Shown: piece by piece, positions 1 through 7,025 of the stretch
How the letters are laid out: each line of letters opens with the position of its first letter
Numbering within the stretch: the first letter of the stretch is position 1
From: an uncultured Bacteroidales bacterium
GTDB taxonomy: Bacteria > Bacteroidota > Bacteroidia > Bacteroidales > UBA932
DNA length: 13,715 bases
NCBI GenBank assembly: GCA_905234775.1
Contig: CAJOJC010000059.1
Location: 1 to 13,715, forward strand
Direction of reading: 5' to 3'
The notes under the pieces: model-generated
The model's input: only the letters and a program-made list of their open reading frames with translations
Databases searched by the model: none
What the model was told of the DNA's origin: nothing
Made by a program: the position numbers and the translations under genes

Positions 1-12
1 CAGTCCCAAATC

Positions 13-95
13 GCGGTAGTGGTGAAATGGTAGACACGCTACTTTGAGGGGGTAGTGCCCGTTGGGGTGTGTGAGTTCGACTCTCACCTACCGCA
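13..95 (+). tRNA. tRNA-Leu, anticodon GAG
   Basis: A complete class II tRNA can be folded by eye. The acceptor stem pairs GCGGTAG (13-19) with CTACCGC (88-94), followed by discriminator A95. The anticodon stem pairs CTACT (39-43) with GGTAG (51-55) around the seven-base loop TTGAGGG, which places anticodon GAG at 46-48. The T arm is GTGAG-TTCGACT-CTCAC (71-87). The long variable arm (56-70) with a CCC/GGG stem is typical of leucine tRNAs. GAG reads CUC and CUU codons. No CCA is encoded after the discriminator (the next bases are CAA), so the 3' end must be added by a nucleotidyltransferase. A terminator follows directly. Confidence 0.96.
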
Positions 96-96
96 C

Positions 97-137
97 AAGG
101 AGACAAGTTCGAAAGAATGTGTCTCCTTATTTTTTTT
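97..137 (+). terminator. Rho-independent terminator of tRNA-Leu
   Basis: A perfect 9-bp stem AAGGAGACA (97-105) / TGTCTCCTT (120-128) with a 14-base loop is followed by an A and then eight T residues. It starts just after the tRNA-Leu 3' end, so it should end that transcript. Confidence 0.85.
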
Positions 138-138
138 G

Positions 139-146
139 TATATTTG
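139..146 (+). promoter_or_regulatory. Candidate -7 promoter element for the 169-4076 operon
   Basis: TATATTTG matches the Bacteroidota primary-sigma -7 consensus TAnnTTTG. It lies 22 bases before the ATG at 169, just after the tRNA terminator. I see no convincing TTTG-type -33 element at the usual spacing, so this rests on the -7 motif and position. Confidence 0.5.
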
Positions 147-168
147 GGAAGACTAATACCCAAAGCCT

Positions 169-1764
169 ATGAAACGGATCCTCGCTTTAATGGTTCTCGC
201 GGCCCTTTCGGCAACTGTTACAGCTCAAGCCCAAACCTCCAATCCCCCCTTGGTAAAAGATGTCCCTGCGACTGCTCTGGAGCCTTATATCTACAAGCTC
301 AAGGAGACCGGGAATGAGGCCGGCACCGCTAAGGCCATGGTCGATGCTATTGACGCCTCGCATAACCTCCGCAATGGAGCGTGCAGGAGTAACCTCGCCG
401 GGCAGAGTGTCTACTACGAGCAGTATAATATCCATGGAAGTCTCCTGGCTCAGGTCGATAGCGTCCAGCTCCAGAGCATTTGGGAGGAAGGTCAGGCGCG
501 CAAGACAGGCTATGCCTTTACTTCCCGCGAATGGACAGGTAAAAACACCTACGTCGAAAACATAGAATACATGGACGAGGGCTTTTTCCGCACTGCCTCG
601 GCCCTTGTCTCGCTTCAGAAGCAGGATGGCGACAAAGCTAAACAGAAAGTCGGCAGCGCCATGCTCCAGGTTTTCTATACCCCCATGCAGGTCCATTTCA
701 AGAAGCTTGAGCAGCTGTCCGAAGTGCGCGAAGGTGGGACCTGTGAAGCTGAGCTCCAGCTTACGGACGTAAAAAACCTTTACGCCATGGATGGTTATAC
801 CATTGAGGTCTCCTCATCCAACACGGGAATACTCATTGCGTCTCCGGCACAAGTTACTACCGGATCAGATGGAACGGCGAAGATTAAACTTCGCGGTGTA
901 AAGCAGGGGACAGCAACCCTCAAAGTCCTTATCGACCTCCATCAAGACGAAACGAACTCGTCGGTTCACGCCGAGAGGGAAATCGATATCGAGGTCAAGG
1001 AAGCCGAGAGGTGGGAGTATACAATCAAGGTAAAGGACGAATTCTTCATCCAGCCCGCTCAGCAATATACTCTGACCGGAACTTTTACCGTCAAATCCTT
1101 CGAGGATGAGGCGGGAATCACTCATTATACACTTGAAGACGTCTCTCCCGCCAGTAAGTCAGATGCGGGTACTTTCGAAGCGACTGGAATGTTTTTCAGG
1201 GATACAGACAGGGACAGCGGCGTAGCCATCATGTTCGATATGATGGGGATTATTGCCAGGGCAGAGGAGTCGAAGGCAACGATGGGAGCAAAAATCGGTC
1301 AAGTGTTGGCGGATACTTTTATGTCTATGGCAACAGGAGAAAAGGTAGGTGAAACGGTGAATTCCCGTAATCCTATCACCTGCGCTGAGTTCCTGCTTGA
1401 AGAAGGCAGCTGGTCATACTATGCCGATATGAATACAATCATGGCCATAGGTATGTCGGCGCAGGGAATGTCAGACGAAGAAATCCAGAAAGCGCTGGCA
1501 CAATCCCCAGAAGAGAGGAATAGCTCTAAATCCAAAAACAAGAAACTAAACCCGGACGACTTCAAGGTTGATCCTGAAGCGTCCAGGCAGGCCAACATTT
1601 CTTATATCAAAAAACATAATTGCCTGATTATTCCAGATACTACTCAGGGTATGCTTTTCCAGATGGGTAATATTTGGAAGGAAGCCGACAAATATATGAG
1701 TACCGGAAAGTCGAGCGACAGCATTTCTGGCACATTCATCCTTCGTCAATTAAACAACGACTAG
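169..1764 (+). CDS. Exported protein with an Ig-like domain, function unknown
   Basis: 531 residues. It starts with a classical signal peptide (residues 1-22, MKRILALMVLAALSATVTAQAQ), so it should be exported to the periplasm or cell surface; there is no lipobox cysteine and no further clear membrane segment. Residues about 183-278 look like a bacterial Ig-like (invasin/Big-type) fold: a conserved-looking run with SSSNTGILIASPAQVTTGSDG followed by GTAKIKLRGVKQGTATLKV, i.e. alternating strands with the usual 'TgsdGtA' turn. Residues about 282-345 are also strand-rich. The C-terminal part (about 350-530) is alpha-helical and methionine-rich, with a lysine/serine-rich linker near 450-460. I recognise no catalytic motif. 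It is the first gene of a probable operon: only 3 bases separate its stop from the acyltransferase gene. The start is chosen because it gives the signal peptide directly. Reading frame and export are sure; function is not. Confidence 0.85.
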   Translation: MKRILALMVLAALSATVTAQAQTSNPPLVKDVPATALEPYIYKLKETGNEAGTAKAMVDAIDASHNLRNGACRSNLAGQSVYYEQYNIHGSLLAQVDSVQLQSIWEEGQARKTGYAFTSREWTGKNTYVENIEYMDEGFFRTASALVSLQKQDGDKAKQKVGSAMLQVFYTPMQVHFKKLEQLSEVREGGTCEAELQLTDVKNLYAMDGYTIEVSSSNTGILIASPAQVTTGSDGTAKIKLRGVKQGTATLKVLIDLHQDETNSSVHAEREIDIEVKEAERWEYTIKVKDEFFIQPAQQYTLTGTFTVKSFEDEAGITHYTLEDVSPASKSDAGTFEATGMFFRDTDRDSGVAIMFDMMGIIARAEESKATMGAKIGQVLADTFMSMATGEKVGETVNSRNPITCAEFLLEEGSWSYYADMNTIMAIGMSAQGMSDEEIQKALAQSPEERNSSKSKNKKLNPDDFKVDPEASRQANISYIKKHNCLIIPDTTQGMLFQMGNIWKEADKYMSTGKSSDSISGTFILRQLNND

Positions 1765-1767
1765 TAT

Positions 1768-3021
1768 ATGTCCGAATTTTTTCCCCTTCAAGACGTTGAA
1801 CGCTTCGACCTGAAGAAGGTTCCCCCGCGCGTAAAGTGGTATCTGAGGCCGATCGTGTGGCTGCTGTGCTTCCCGGTATTCTGGCTCCATCGCAGTAAGA
1901 TCCACCGCATCGGTATGAAAGGCGTGAAGCCGCCGTACCTTCTGCTCTGCAACCACAACGCCTTCTACGACTTCATGGTCGCAACCGTCGCTACCTTCCC
2001 CCACCAGCCGTACTATGTGGTGGCGGTTGACGGATTCATCGGCCGCGAGAAGCTGATGTGGGGCGTGGGCTGCTTCGGAAAGAGAAAGTTCACGAACGAC
2101 CTTTCGCTTATCAGGAACATCAAGGCCATTCTCGATCGCGGGAAGATCGTGGCCCTGTATGCGGAGGCGCGCTACTCGCTTTGCGGAACCAACGCCGTGC
2201 TCCCGGAATCTCTCGGCAAGATGGTAAAGCTCTTCAAGGTCCCGGTCGTTACCCTCATGACCAGGGGCCATCATATCGACGCCCCCTTCTGGCAGGGCTC
2301 CGACCCTAAGAGCAAGATGCTCAAGACCGAGGCCGACTTTAAGCTCCTCCTTACGGCAGAAGATGCGCAGAACCTCAGCGTCGAGGAAATCAACCGCAGA
2401 ATCAACGAGGCATACGTCTACGACGACTTCAAGTGGCAGAAAGACAACCATGTCCGCGTCCGCGCCAAAGACCGCGCCCGCGCTCTCCATAAAGTCCTTT
2501 ACAAGTGTCCCCACTGCGGCAAGGAATATCGCATGGACTCCCACGGCACCATCCTCGAATGCAAGGCCTGCGGCCACAAATGGGAGATGACCGAATACGG
2601 CGAACTGAAGGCCCTCGAAGGCGAGACCTATTACTCCCACATTCCCGACTGGTACGAGTGGGAGCGCGCATGCGTTCGCAAGGAAGTCGAAGACGGGACC
2701 TACAAGCTGGATGTCCAGTGCAAGGTCAATTCCCTGCCCAATTCGAAGGGCTTCATCAATATCGGCGACGCCCACTTAGTCCACGACATGACGGGCTTCC
2801 ACCTCAATGGCAACTACGAAGGTAAAGACTGGAGCCTCGACCAGCCCGCCAAGGGCCTCTATTCCGTCCACATCGAATACAATTACATAGGCGAACACCG
2901 CGACTGCGTAGACCTCAACACCCTCACGGATACCCTCTACTGCTTCCCTTACGGCGAAGACTTCGCTGTCACTAAAGTCGCCCTTGCGACCGAAGAACTT
3001 TACAAATACCTGAACAAATGA
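1768..3021 (+). CDS. PlsC-type 1-acylglycerol-phosphate acyltransferase-like protein with C-terminal zinc ribbon
   Basis: 417 residues. The N-terminal ~200 residues resemble the PlsC/LPLAT acyltransferase family, which transfers an acyl chain to a lysophosphatidate-like acceptor at the inner membrane. Visible motifs are the catalytic H-x4-D (H63 NAFY D68 in NHNAFYDF), a motif II-like GCFGKRKF (101-108) and a motif III-like YAEARYS (131-137, where EGTRS is usual). A hydrophobic stretch at about 26-40 could anchor it to the membrane. Unlike ordinary PlsC (about 240 residues), it continues into a four-cysteine zinc ribbon (C247-x2-C250, C265-x2-C268) and a further ~140-residue beta-rich domain ending in a helix, which by eye could be PH/GRAM-like (inference). 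It sits between two exported-protein genes: 3 bases after the first, and its stop overlaps the ATG of the next (ATGA at 3018-3021), which suggests translational coupling. The acyltransferase fold is well supported; the substrate is unknown. Confidence 0.85.
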   Translation: MSEFFPLQDVERFDLKKVPPRVKWYLRPIVWLLCFPVFWLHRSKIHRIGMKGVKPPYLLLCNHNAFYDFMVATVATFPHQPYYVVAVDGFIGREKLMWGVGCFGKRKFTNDLSLIRNIKAILDRGKIVALYAEARYSLCGTNAVLPESLGKMVKLFKVPVVTLMTRGHHIDAPFWQGSDPKSKMLKTEADFKLLLTAEDAQNLSVEEINRRINEAYVYDDFKWQKDNHVRVRAKDRARALHKVLYKCPHCGKEYRMDSHGTILECKACGHKWEMTEYGELKALEGETYYSHIPDWYEWERACVRKEVEDGTYKLDVQCKVNSLPNSKGFINIGDAHLVHDMTGFHLNGNYEGKDWSLDQPAKGLYSVHIEYNYIGEHRDCVDLNTLTDTLYCFPYGEDFAVTKVALATEELYKYLNK

Positions 3022-4076
3022 AACGCATCCTATTGACTATAGCCCTGACCCTCGCGGCCGGCCTTACCTACGCCCAGGATCTGAACGATATCCATATCGC
3101 TCTGAACACGGTCCAGGACCCGAACCATTATTACTATTACATTAATGTGTATCCCAAGTTGGGCCAGTGGGATATCAAGAAAGCCAGGGCCAAGGAGTAT
3201 GGCTATCACTCCGAGTACGCCCTCGAGGGCAAGTTCGACCGCATCTGGCTCCTTAGCCTCCACGACGCGATAGTCAAGAAAAAGGACCGTTACGCGCTCT
3301 TCAACCTCGATACTAAGAAGTATACGACCAAGTTCGATTATACCGACGTACGCTTCGCATGGGGCACCGTCGATACCGCGCCCGTGGCTCTCTACACGGA
3401 CACCAAGGACTATCAGGGCTGGGACCTCTGGCGCCTGCTGGATACCGAGGGAAAGAGGACCATGGAGCCGATAATGACAGAGCCCACGGACAGTTTCTAC
3501 TTCGTCGCGCCCAACTGCATCAAGCTCTTTAAAGACGGCAAGGAGAGCCTGATTAACGACAAGGGCGAGGTTCTCGTCCCCTTCATGTATGCCCATGTCG
3601 GGGTCTACCGCGCTTATGACGGCATCACCCTGATCGACGTCCAGGGCCCTGACGGCCGCTTCGGCCTCGCTCGCCTCGTGGGCGACGGCACCATGGTCGA
3701 AATGGCCCCCTGCGAGTTCGATTCGGTCAACATCTCCCGCTGGCCTTGCCTGCTCGAAAAGGACGGCAAGTTCGCGATCGTCTACGATAAAGACGGCAGC
3801 CGTACCGAACTCGAATTCGATTCGGTAGACTGGTATCCCCAGGGCATGATCGTCCGTCAGGGACAAAAGTTCGGCTTCCAGAAGTGGGGCAAGCTCAAAC
3901 TGCCGGTAGAGTATGATTCGATGGGAATAGTCTCTTCAACGGAGACAAAGAACAAGAAGGCAATTATAGCAGATAAAGAAGACGGGGTGTACTATTTCGA
4001 CACCAACGGTAAACTGCTTCATTTCGAGCCTGCGGAGGTGATAGACCCAGAAGAGTACGAAGAAGAAGAGGAATAA
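3018..4076 (+). CDS. Exported WG-repeat-like protein
   Basis: 352 residues with a signal peptide (MKRILLTIALTLAAGLTYAQ, 1-20). The mature protein has repeated units of the form 'kyaLfnldtkkyttkfdYtdv', 'eSLINDKGEVLVPFMYahv', 'KFAIVYDKDGSRTELEFDSV' and 'KFGFQKWGKLKLPVEYDSM', at about 91-115, 176-195, 251-270 and 284-302. This is the pattern of WG beta-repeat proteins, which are common exported proteins of Bacteroidota with few known functions. The C-terminus is very acidic (PEEYEEEEEE-like, 343-352). It overlaps the acyltransferase gene by four bases, so it is probably the last gene of the 169-4076 operon, and it is followed by a strong terminator. The WG assignment is by eye from degenerate repeats. 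Confidence 0.8.
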   Translation: MKRILLTIALTLAAGLTYAQDLNDIHIALNTVQDPNHYYYYINVYPKLGQWDIKKARAKEYGYHSEYALEGKFDRIWLLSLHDAIVKKKDRYALFNLDTKKYTTKFDYTDVRFAWGTVDTAPVALYTDTKDYQGWDLWRLLDTEGKRTMEPIMTEPTDSFYFVAPNCIKLFKDGKESLINDKGEVLVPFMYAHVGVYRAYDGITLIDVQGPDGRFGLARLVGDGTMVEMAPCEFDSVNISRWPCLLEKDGKFAIVYDKDGSRTELEFDSVDWYPQGMIVRQGQKFGFQKWGKLKLPVEYDSMGIVSSTETKNKKAIIADKEDGVYYFDTNGKLLHFEPAEVIDPEEYEEEEE

Positions 4077-4078
4077 AA

Positions 4079-4112
4079 CAATAAAGGCTTCCCAACCGGG
4101 AAGCCTTTATTG
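4079..4112. terminator. Bidirectional terminator between convergent genes
   Basis: A perfect 15-bp stem (4079-4093 with 4098-4112) closes on the four-base loop AACC. The core is AAAGGCTTCCC/GGGAAGCCTTT, with AT-rich ends. On the minus strand it continues into a T-rich run (TTGTTTTATT), so it works best for the Hc1-like gene, but it also follows the plus-strand operon by 3 bases and should serve both. Confidence 0.9.
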
Positions 4113-4129
4113 GTTCGAAGTGCGCTGAA

Positions 4130-4294
4130 TTATTTTGCAGCAGCGACACTTGCCTTACGATACTCCTTACCGAGTTTCTCGAGCTTAAGGGTAGCCTTGC
4201 GAACGCGAGCTGCAGCAGCCTTGTTGCCTTCCTTAACGATGTCAGCCTTGATTGCTTCAACCTCGGCGAGGATTTCTTTAACGAGCTTTTCCAT
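4130..4294 (-). CDS. Hc1-type histone H1-like DNA-binding protein
   Basis: A 54-residue protein, MEKLVKEILAEVEAIKADIV at the start, then a lysine- and alanine-rich part including NKAAAARVRKATLKLEKLGK and ending EYRKASVAAAK. Length, composition and the 'NKAA..R.RKAT..LEK..KE.RK.S' pattern match the short histone H1-like (Hc1 family) proteins found in most Bacteroidales, thought to bind DNA and act in nucleoid organisation. It has no cysteine and no membrane segment, and should form basic, amphipathic helices. The start is the only ATG in frame; it has no Shine-Dalgarno sequence, only an AT-rich leader, as is usual in this phylum. A TAnnTTTG element lies 45 bases upstream and a strong terminator 17 bases downstream, so it is probably transcribed alone. 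The family call rests on remembered homologues. Confidence 0.85.
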   Translation of the reverse strand: MEKLVKEILAEVEAIKADIVKEGNKAAAARVRKATLKLEKLGKEYRKASVAAAK

Positions 4295-4339
4295 AATAAA
4301 AAATTGAGTAATTGGTTTTAGTTAAACAAAACGTTTGAC

Positions 4340-4347
4340 CAAATGTA
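4340..4347 (-). promoter_or_regulatory. Candidate -7 promoter element for the Hc1-like gene
   Basis: The minus strand reads TACATTTG, a match to TAnnTTTG, 45 bases upstream of the start codon at 4294. The inferred transcript would carry a leader of roughly 35-40 AT-rich bases. No clear -33 TTTG at standard spacing. Confidence 0.5.
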
Positions 4348-4380
4348 AGTAAAAAAAATCAATGTTACACCTTATTTGTC

Positions 4381-4404
4381 AAAAAAAGTGACACATAGTG
4401 TACT
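4381..4404 (-). terminator. Possible terminator of the Na/Pi cotransporter gene
   Basis: On the minus strand, just downstream of the cotransporter stop codon, AGT-ACAC and GTGT-(C)-ACT pair around a TAT loop with one bulged C, followed by seven T residues. The stem is short and AT-rich, so this is a weak call. Confidence 0.4.
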
Positions 4405-4422
4405 GAAAAGGCGATTTTGACC

Positions 4423-6153
4423 CTAAACGGCCTTCGCTCCCATCACACTTTGTGAGATATTGATGATAAAGTCGCCCATCTTTTCGAGAGTATTCACCAG
4501 GTCCATGTAGAACGAGCCTGTCTCATATGGATAAGATGCTTTCTCTATATTTGAGAGGTGTTCGTTACGCAGACGGTCGCGATATTCGTTGATGGCCTTC
4601 TCCGCTTCGTCGGCATTGCGTATCTCATTGACCTCTACTATAGGTGTTGAAAGATTGTAGTCCATGGCCTCATAAGCCTTGTCTACAAGGTCTATCATAT
4701 TGTTGAGGCGGGTCAGCATATTCTCTGTGAACTTGCCTTCGTGGTCCCATACGCGGGCCATGATCTTTCCGACCGTCTCGCCGCTGTCGCCCAGCGACTC
4801 CATCTCGCCGATGATGCGGTAGAACTCGCGCACGCGGGCCATACCGCTGACGCTCAGCTCGTGCTTCGAGACCTCGCGCAGGTAGACCGCGATATCGCGT
4901 TCGATATTGTCGGTGATGTCTTCGTAGTGGATCAGTTTCTTGTCTGCCTCCTCGAACTCGTTCTGGGTCTTGGCGTTCACCGCCATGCGGATGTAACCGA
5001 GGTCCTTGCGGCAGAGGCGCCCGAATTCCACGACCTCGAGCTTGGCACTGTTGAGGGCGATATCGCCGGTCCCGATGTTTCCAAGTCCGCCGATGTACTT
5101 GAGCCTGTATTTCTCCTGTTCGTCCCCCTTCTGGGGCACCATCATGGTCACCATCTTCTCAAGCTGCGGGATGAACCAGACCAGGATGAGGGTCGTGATG
5201 ATATTGAAGACGGAGTGGAGCACGGCCACGCTGTAAGGCAGAGAGGCCACCAGCGCCTCGCGGGTCGCATCGTCCGTCAGCGCGAAATCGACCGTGACCG
5301 GGTTGGGGAAGCCGAGGGCCGCGACCGTGACGCCCACAAGGCTGAGGAACGGCCGGAAGAACAGCAGCGCCAGCACCACGCCGAACAGGTTGAACAGGAA
5401 GTGCGCGCGCGCCGTTCGCTTAGCGCTGAGGTTCGCGACCGTGGCCGCGATATTGGAGGTGACCGTGGTTCCGAGGTTGCTGCCCAGGACCATGGCCGTG
5501 GCCATCGTGAACGGGATGTAGCCCTGCGCCACGAGGAGCATGGTGATGGCGGTCGCCGTGGCCGAGCTTTGGAGCATGAGGGTGATCACCGCGCCCGCGA
5601 CCATGTAGATGAAGATACTCCAGATGCCGTGGCCGGACAGGGTCGCGAGGAACACGCGCACGCCTTCGTTGTCGAGCAGGACGGTCGAAGTTTCCTTGAG
5701 GGTCGCGAGACCGAGGAAGAGGAGCGCGAAACCCATCAGGAACTCGCCCAGGTTCGCGTATTTCTTGATGCTCATGGCCACGAAGGCGAAGAACATGAGC
5801 GGGATGGCGATGGTCGCGATGCTCCAACTGCCGCCTCCGAAGCTGAGGGCGAAGATCCATGCGGTCACCGTGGTTCCGATGTTCGCGCCCATGATCACGG
5901 CGATAGCGCGGCCGAGCGCGAGCAGACCGGCGTTGACGAAGCTCACGATCATGAGGGTAGTGGCCGTCGAGCTTTGGACCATGGCGGTAACCACGATACC
6001 GGTCAGGATACACTTGAAGTTATTGGAGGTCATCTTGGCCATGAAAACGCGCATGCGGTTTCCGGCCATCTTCTGCAAGCCTCCGCTCATGAGCGACATA
6101 CCGTAGAGGAACATCGCAAGCGAGCCCAGCAGGCTTAGAATCTGTAACAGCAT
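4423..6153 (-). CDS. Na+/phosphate cotransporter family protein with PhoU-like C-terminal domain
   Basis: 576 residues; an inner-membrane transporter of the Na_Pi_cotrans family (NptA/YjbB type), expected to move phosphate or a related anion with sodium. The N-terminal ~335 residues are membrane segments arranged as the family's inverted duplicate: each half has a QSS motif (QSSTATT at 60-66, QSSATATA at 195-202) and a matching G-(A/S)-N-(I/L)-GTT motif (GANIGTT 89-95, GSNLGTT 224-230). Residues about 370-570 are a charged helical PhoU-like domain, the standard fusion in bacterial members. Length is normal. It is transcribed alone, divergent from the 6222 gene; TAAATTTG 29 bases upstream of the start is the likely -7 element. 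The plus strand carries a 465-residue open frame opposite it (4741-6138), which is a GC-driven shadow and not a gene. Substrate direction (uptake or export) cannot be told from sequence. Confidence 0.95.
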   Translation of the reverse strand: MLLQILSLLGSLAMFLYGMSLMSGGLQKMAGNRMRVFMAKMTSNNFKCILTGIVVTAMVQSSTATTLMIVSFVNAGLLALGRAIAVIMGANIGTTVTAWIFALSFGGGSWSIATIAIPLMFFAFVAMSIKKYANLGEFLMGFALLFLGLATLKETSTVLLDNEGVRVFLATLSGHGIWSIFIYMVAGAVITLMLQSSATATAITMLLVAQGYIPFTMATAMVLGSNLGTTVTSNIAATVANLSAKRTARAHFLFNLFGVVLALLFFRPFLSLVGVTVAALGFPNPVTVDFALTDDATREALVASLPYSVAVLHSVFNIITTLILVWFIPQLEKMVTMMVPQKGDEQEKYRLKYIGGLGNIGTGDIALNSAKLEVVEFGRLCRKDLGYIRMAVNAKTQNEFEEADKKLIHYEDITDNIERDIAVYLREVSKHELSVSGMARVREFYRIIGEMESLGDSGETVGKIMARVWDHEGKFTENMLTRLNNMIDLVDKAYEAMDYNLSTPIVEVNEIRNADEAEKAINEYRDRLRNEHLSNIEKASYPYETGSFYMDLVNTLEKMGDFIINISQSVMGAKAV

Positions 6154-6182
6154 CTGGTCTTGACTCTTTTTAGTACAGAGAC

Positions 6183-6190
6183 CAAATTTA
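6183..6190 (-). promoter_or_regulatory. Candidate -7 promoter element for the Na/Pi cotransporter gene
   Basis: The minus strand reads TAAATTTG, matching TAnnTTTG, with 29 bases to the ATG at 6153. It is divergent from the plus-strand element at 6207-6214 in the same 68-base intergenic gap. No good -33 element is seen. Confidence 0.45.
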
Positions 6191-6206
6191 CTACATTTTT
6201 TGTTTT

Positions 6207-6214
6207 TATCTTTG
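6207..6214 (+). promoter_or_regulatory. Candidate -7 element giving a (near-)leaderless mRNA
   Basis: TATCTTTG matches TAnnTTTG and ends only 7 bases before the ATG at 6222. With the normal distance from this element to the transcription start, the mRNA would begin at or within a few bases of the start codon. The same sequence and spacing occur before cutC. Confidence 0.55.
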
Positions 6215-6221
6215 TGGTACT

Positions 6222-7025
6222 ATGAAGAAATTAATAACGCTGTTTGTCTTATTGGCCGGTGTCTCGGCTTTCGCTCAGGGTCCGCTTTCGGCGGAGCGTC
6301 AGGCGCTGATTCGTAAACTGGCGCAACCTGTTCTGGCAGATACGCTGAATTATGCCCATCAGTATAAAGTGCTGGTCAATGACGCGTCTTGGTATGGGAA
6401 CTCTGTCATCTCCACCGCGGTTATGGAATACTCCCTCAAAGATGACGTTATTTATTTGAGGTGGCCGGTCCAAGTCTCTGCGAGCTCCTCCAAGACGGTA
6501 GAGATAAATGGCCAGATTTACGGAGTACAGTTAAGCAAAAATGAAGTCTCGTCCAACGCTTATGTCCCTGCACACCAAGTTCAGGATATGCTGGAGCAGC
6601 CGCTGATTGCCTTTATTCTTTTCACTGGAGGGTACAGGATTACAGAAGAAGTAGTCTATCCTAAACAGGTGGGAGGCACTTTTATCACTGAGTACGACAG
6701 TGAGAAAATGAGGCCTTTGCAGCCGCTGTTCGACCTGGTGGCAAGTAATATCAAGTCGCATAATGTCAAGGCCGAAAGCGTGGGCAGTATCTATGAGATT
6801 ACCTCTTTTGACCAGGAGAGTCTGACTCTTCAAGTGGCTTTCAACGGTAGTGGCGAGCCGGTCTTGCTTAATGCATACGCCGCAGACCCTTATGCCGTCA
6901 TTGTTGCCCTGGGGCTGAACCTTGGGATACATCTTTATGTCTATGACGTCAATGTCGCCGCGGCGCCCCAGTACGCCTATTTTTCCGCGGATGATGTGGT
7001 CAAGTTTGCAAAGGAGGTGAAATGA
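6222..7025 (+). CDS. Exported protein of unknown function
   Basis: 267 residues. The signal peptide MKKLITLFVLLAGVSAFAQ (1-19) has a normal n-, h- and c-region ending in A-x-AQ, so the protein should be periplasmic or outer-membrane associated. The mature part has no cysteine, no lipobox and no further membrane helix; it looks like a mixed alpha/beta domain, with strand-like stretches near DDVIYLRWPVQVSA and LTLQVAFNGSGEPVLLNAYA. I do not recognise the family and see no catalytic motif. Its stop overlaps the start region of the next gene (7022-7025), so the two are almost certainly co-transcribed and may act together. The start is fixed by the signal peptide and by the promoter element ending 7 bases upstream. 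Confidence 0.8.
   Translation: MKKLITLFVLLAGVSAFAQGPLSAERQALIRKLAQPVLADTLNYAHQYKVLVNDASWYGNSVISTAVMEYSLKDDVIYLRWPVQVSASSSKTVEINGQIYGVQLSKNEVSSNAYVPAHQVQDMLEQPLIAFILFTGGYRITEEVVYPKQVGGTFITEYDSEKMRPLQPLFDLVASNIKSHNVKAESVGSIYEITSFDQESLTLQVAFNGSGEPVLLNAYAADPYAVIVALGLNLGIHLYVYDVNVAAAPQYAYFSADDVVKFAKEVK
7011..7020 (+). promoter_or_regulatory. Shine-Dalgarno-like sequence that helps choose the next start
   Basis: AAGGAGGTGA is a near-perfect anti-16S complement, unusual in this window, where other starts have none. It lies inside the last codons of the upstream gene. The tandem ATGATG at 7022-7027 offers two starts: the AGGAGG core is about 5 bases from the first and 8 from the second, so the second (7025) has the better spacing. 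Because it also encodes Lys-Glu-Val, it could be partly coincidental. Confidence 0.5.

Noticed and set aside
1750..2775. 341-codon minus-strand frame opposite the acyltransferase gene
   Set aside because: No family features, no promoter or start context, and it covers a well-supported gene on the other strand.
3030..3866. 278-codon minus-strand frame opposite the WG-repeat-like gene
   Set aside because: Its composition mirrors the real gene's codon bias and it has no recognisable domain or start signal.
4741..6138. 465-codon open frame on the plus strand opposite the Na/Pi cotransporter gene
   Set aside because: Its product is an implausible His/Asp/Glu/Arg-rich low-complexity chain, while the minus strand encodes clear family motifs; it is a GC-driven shadow.
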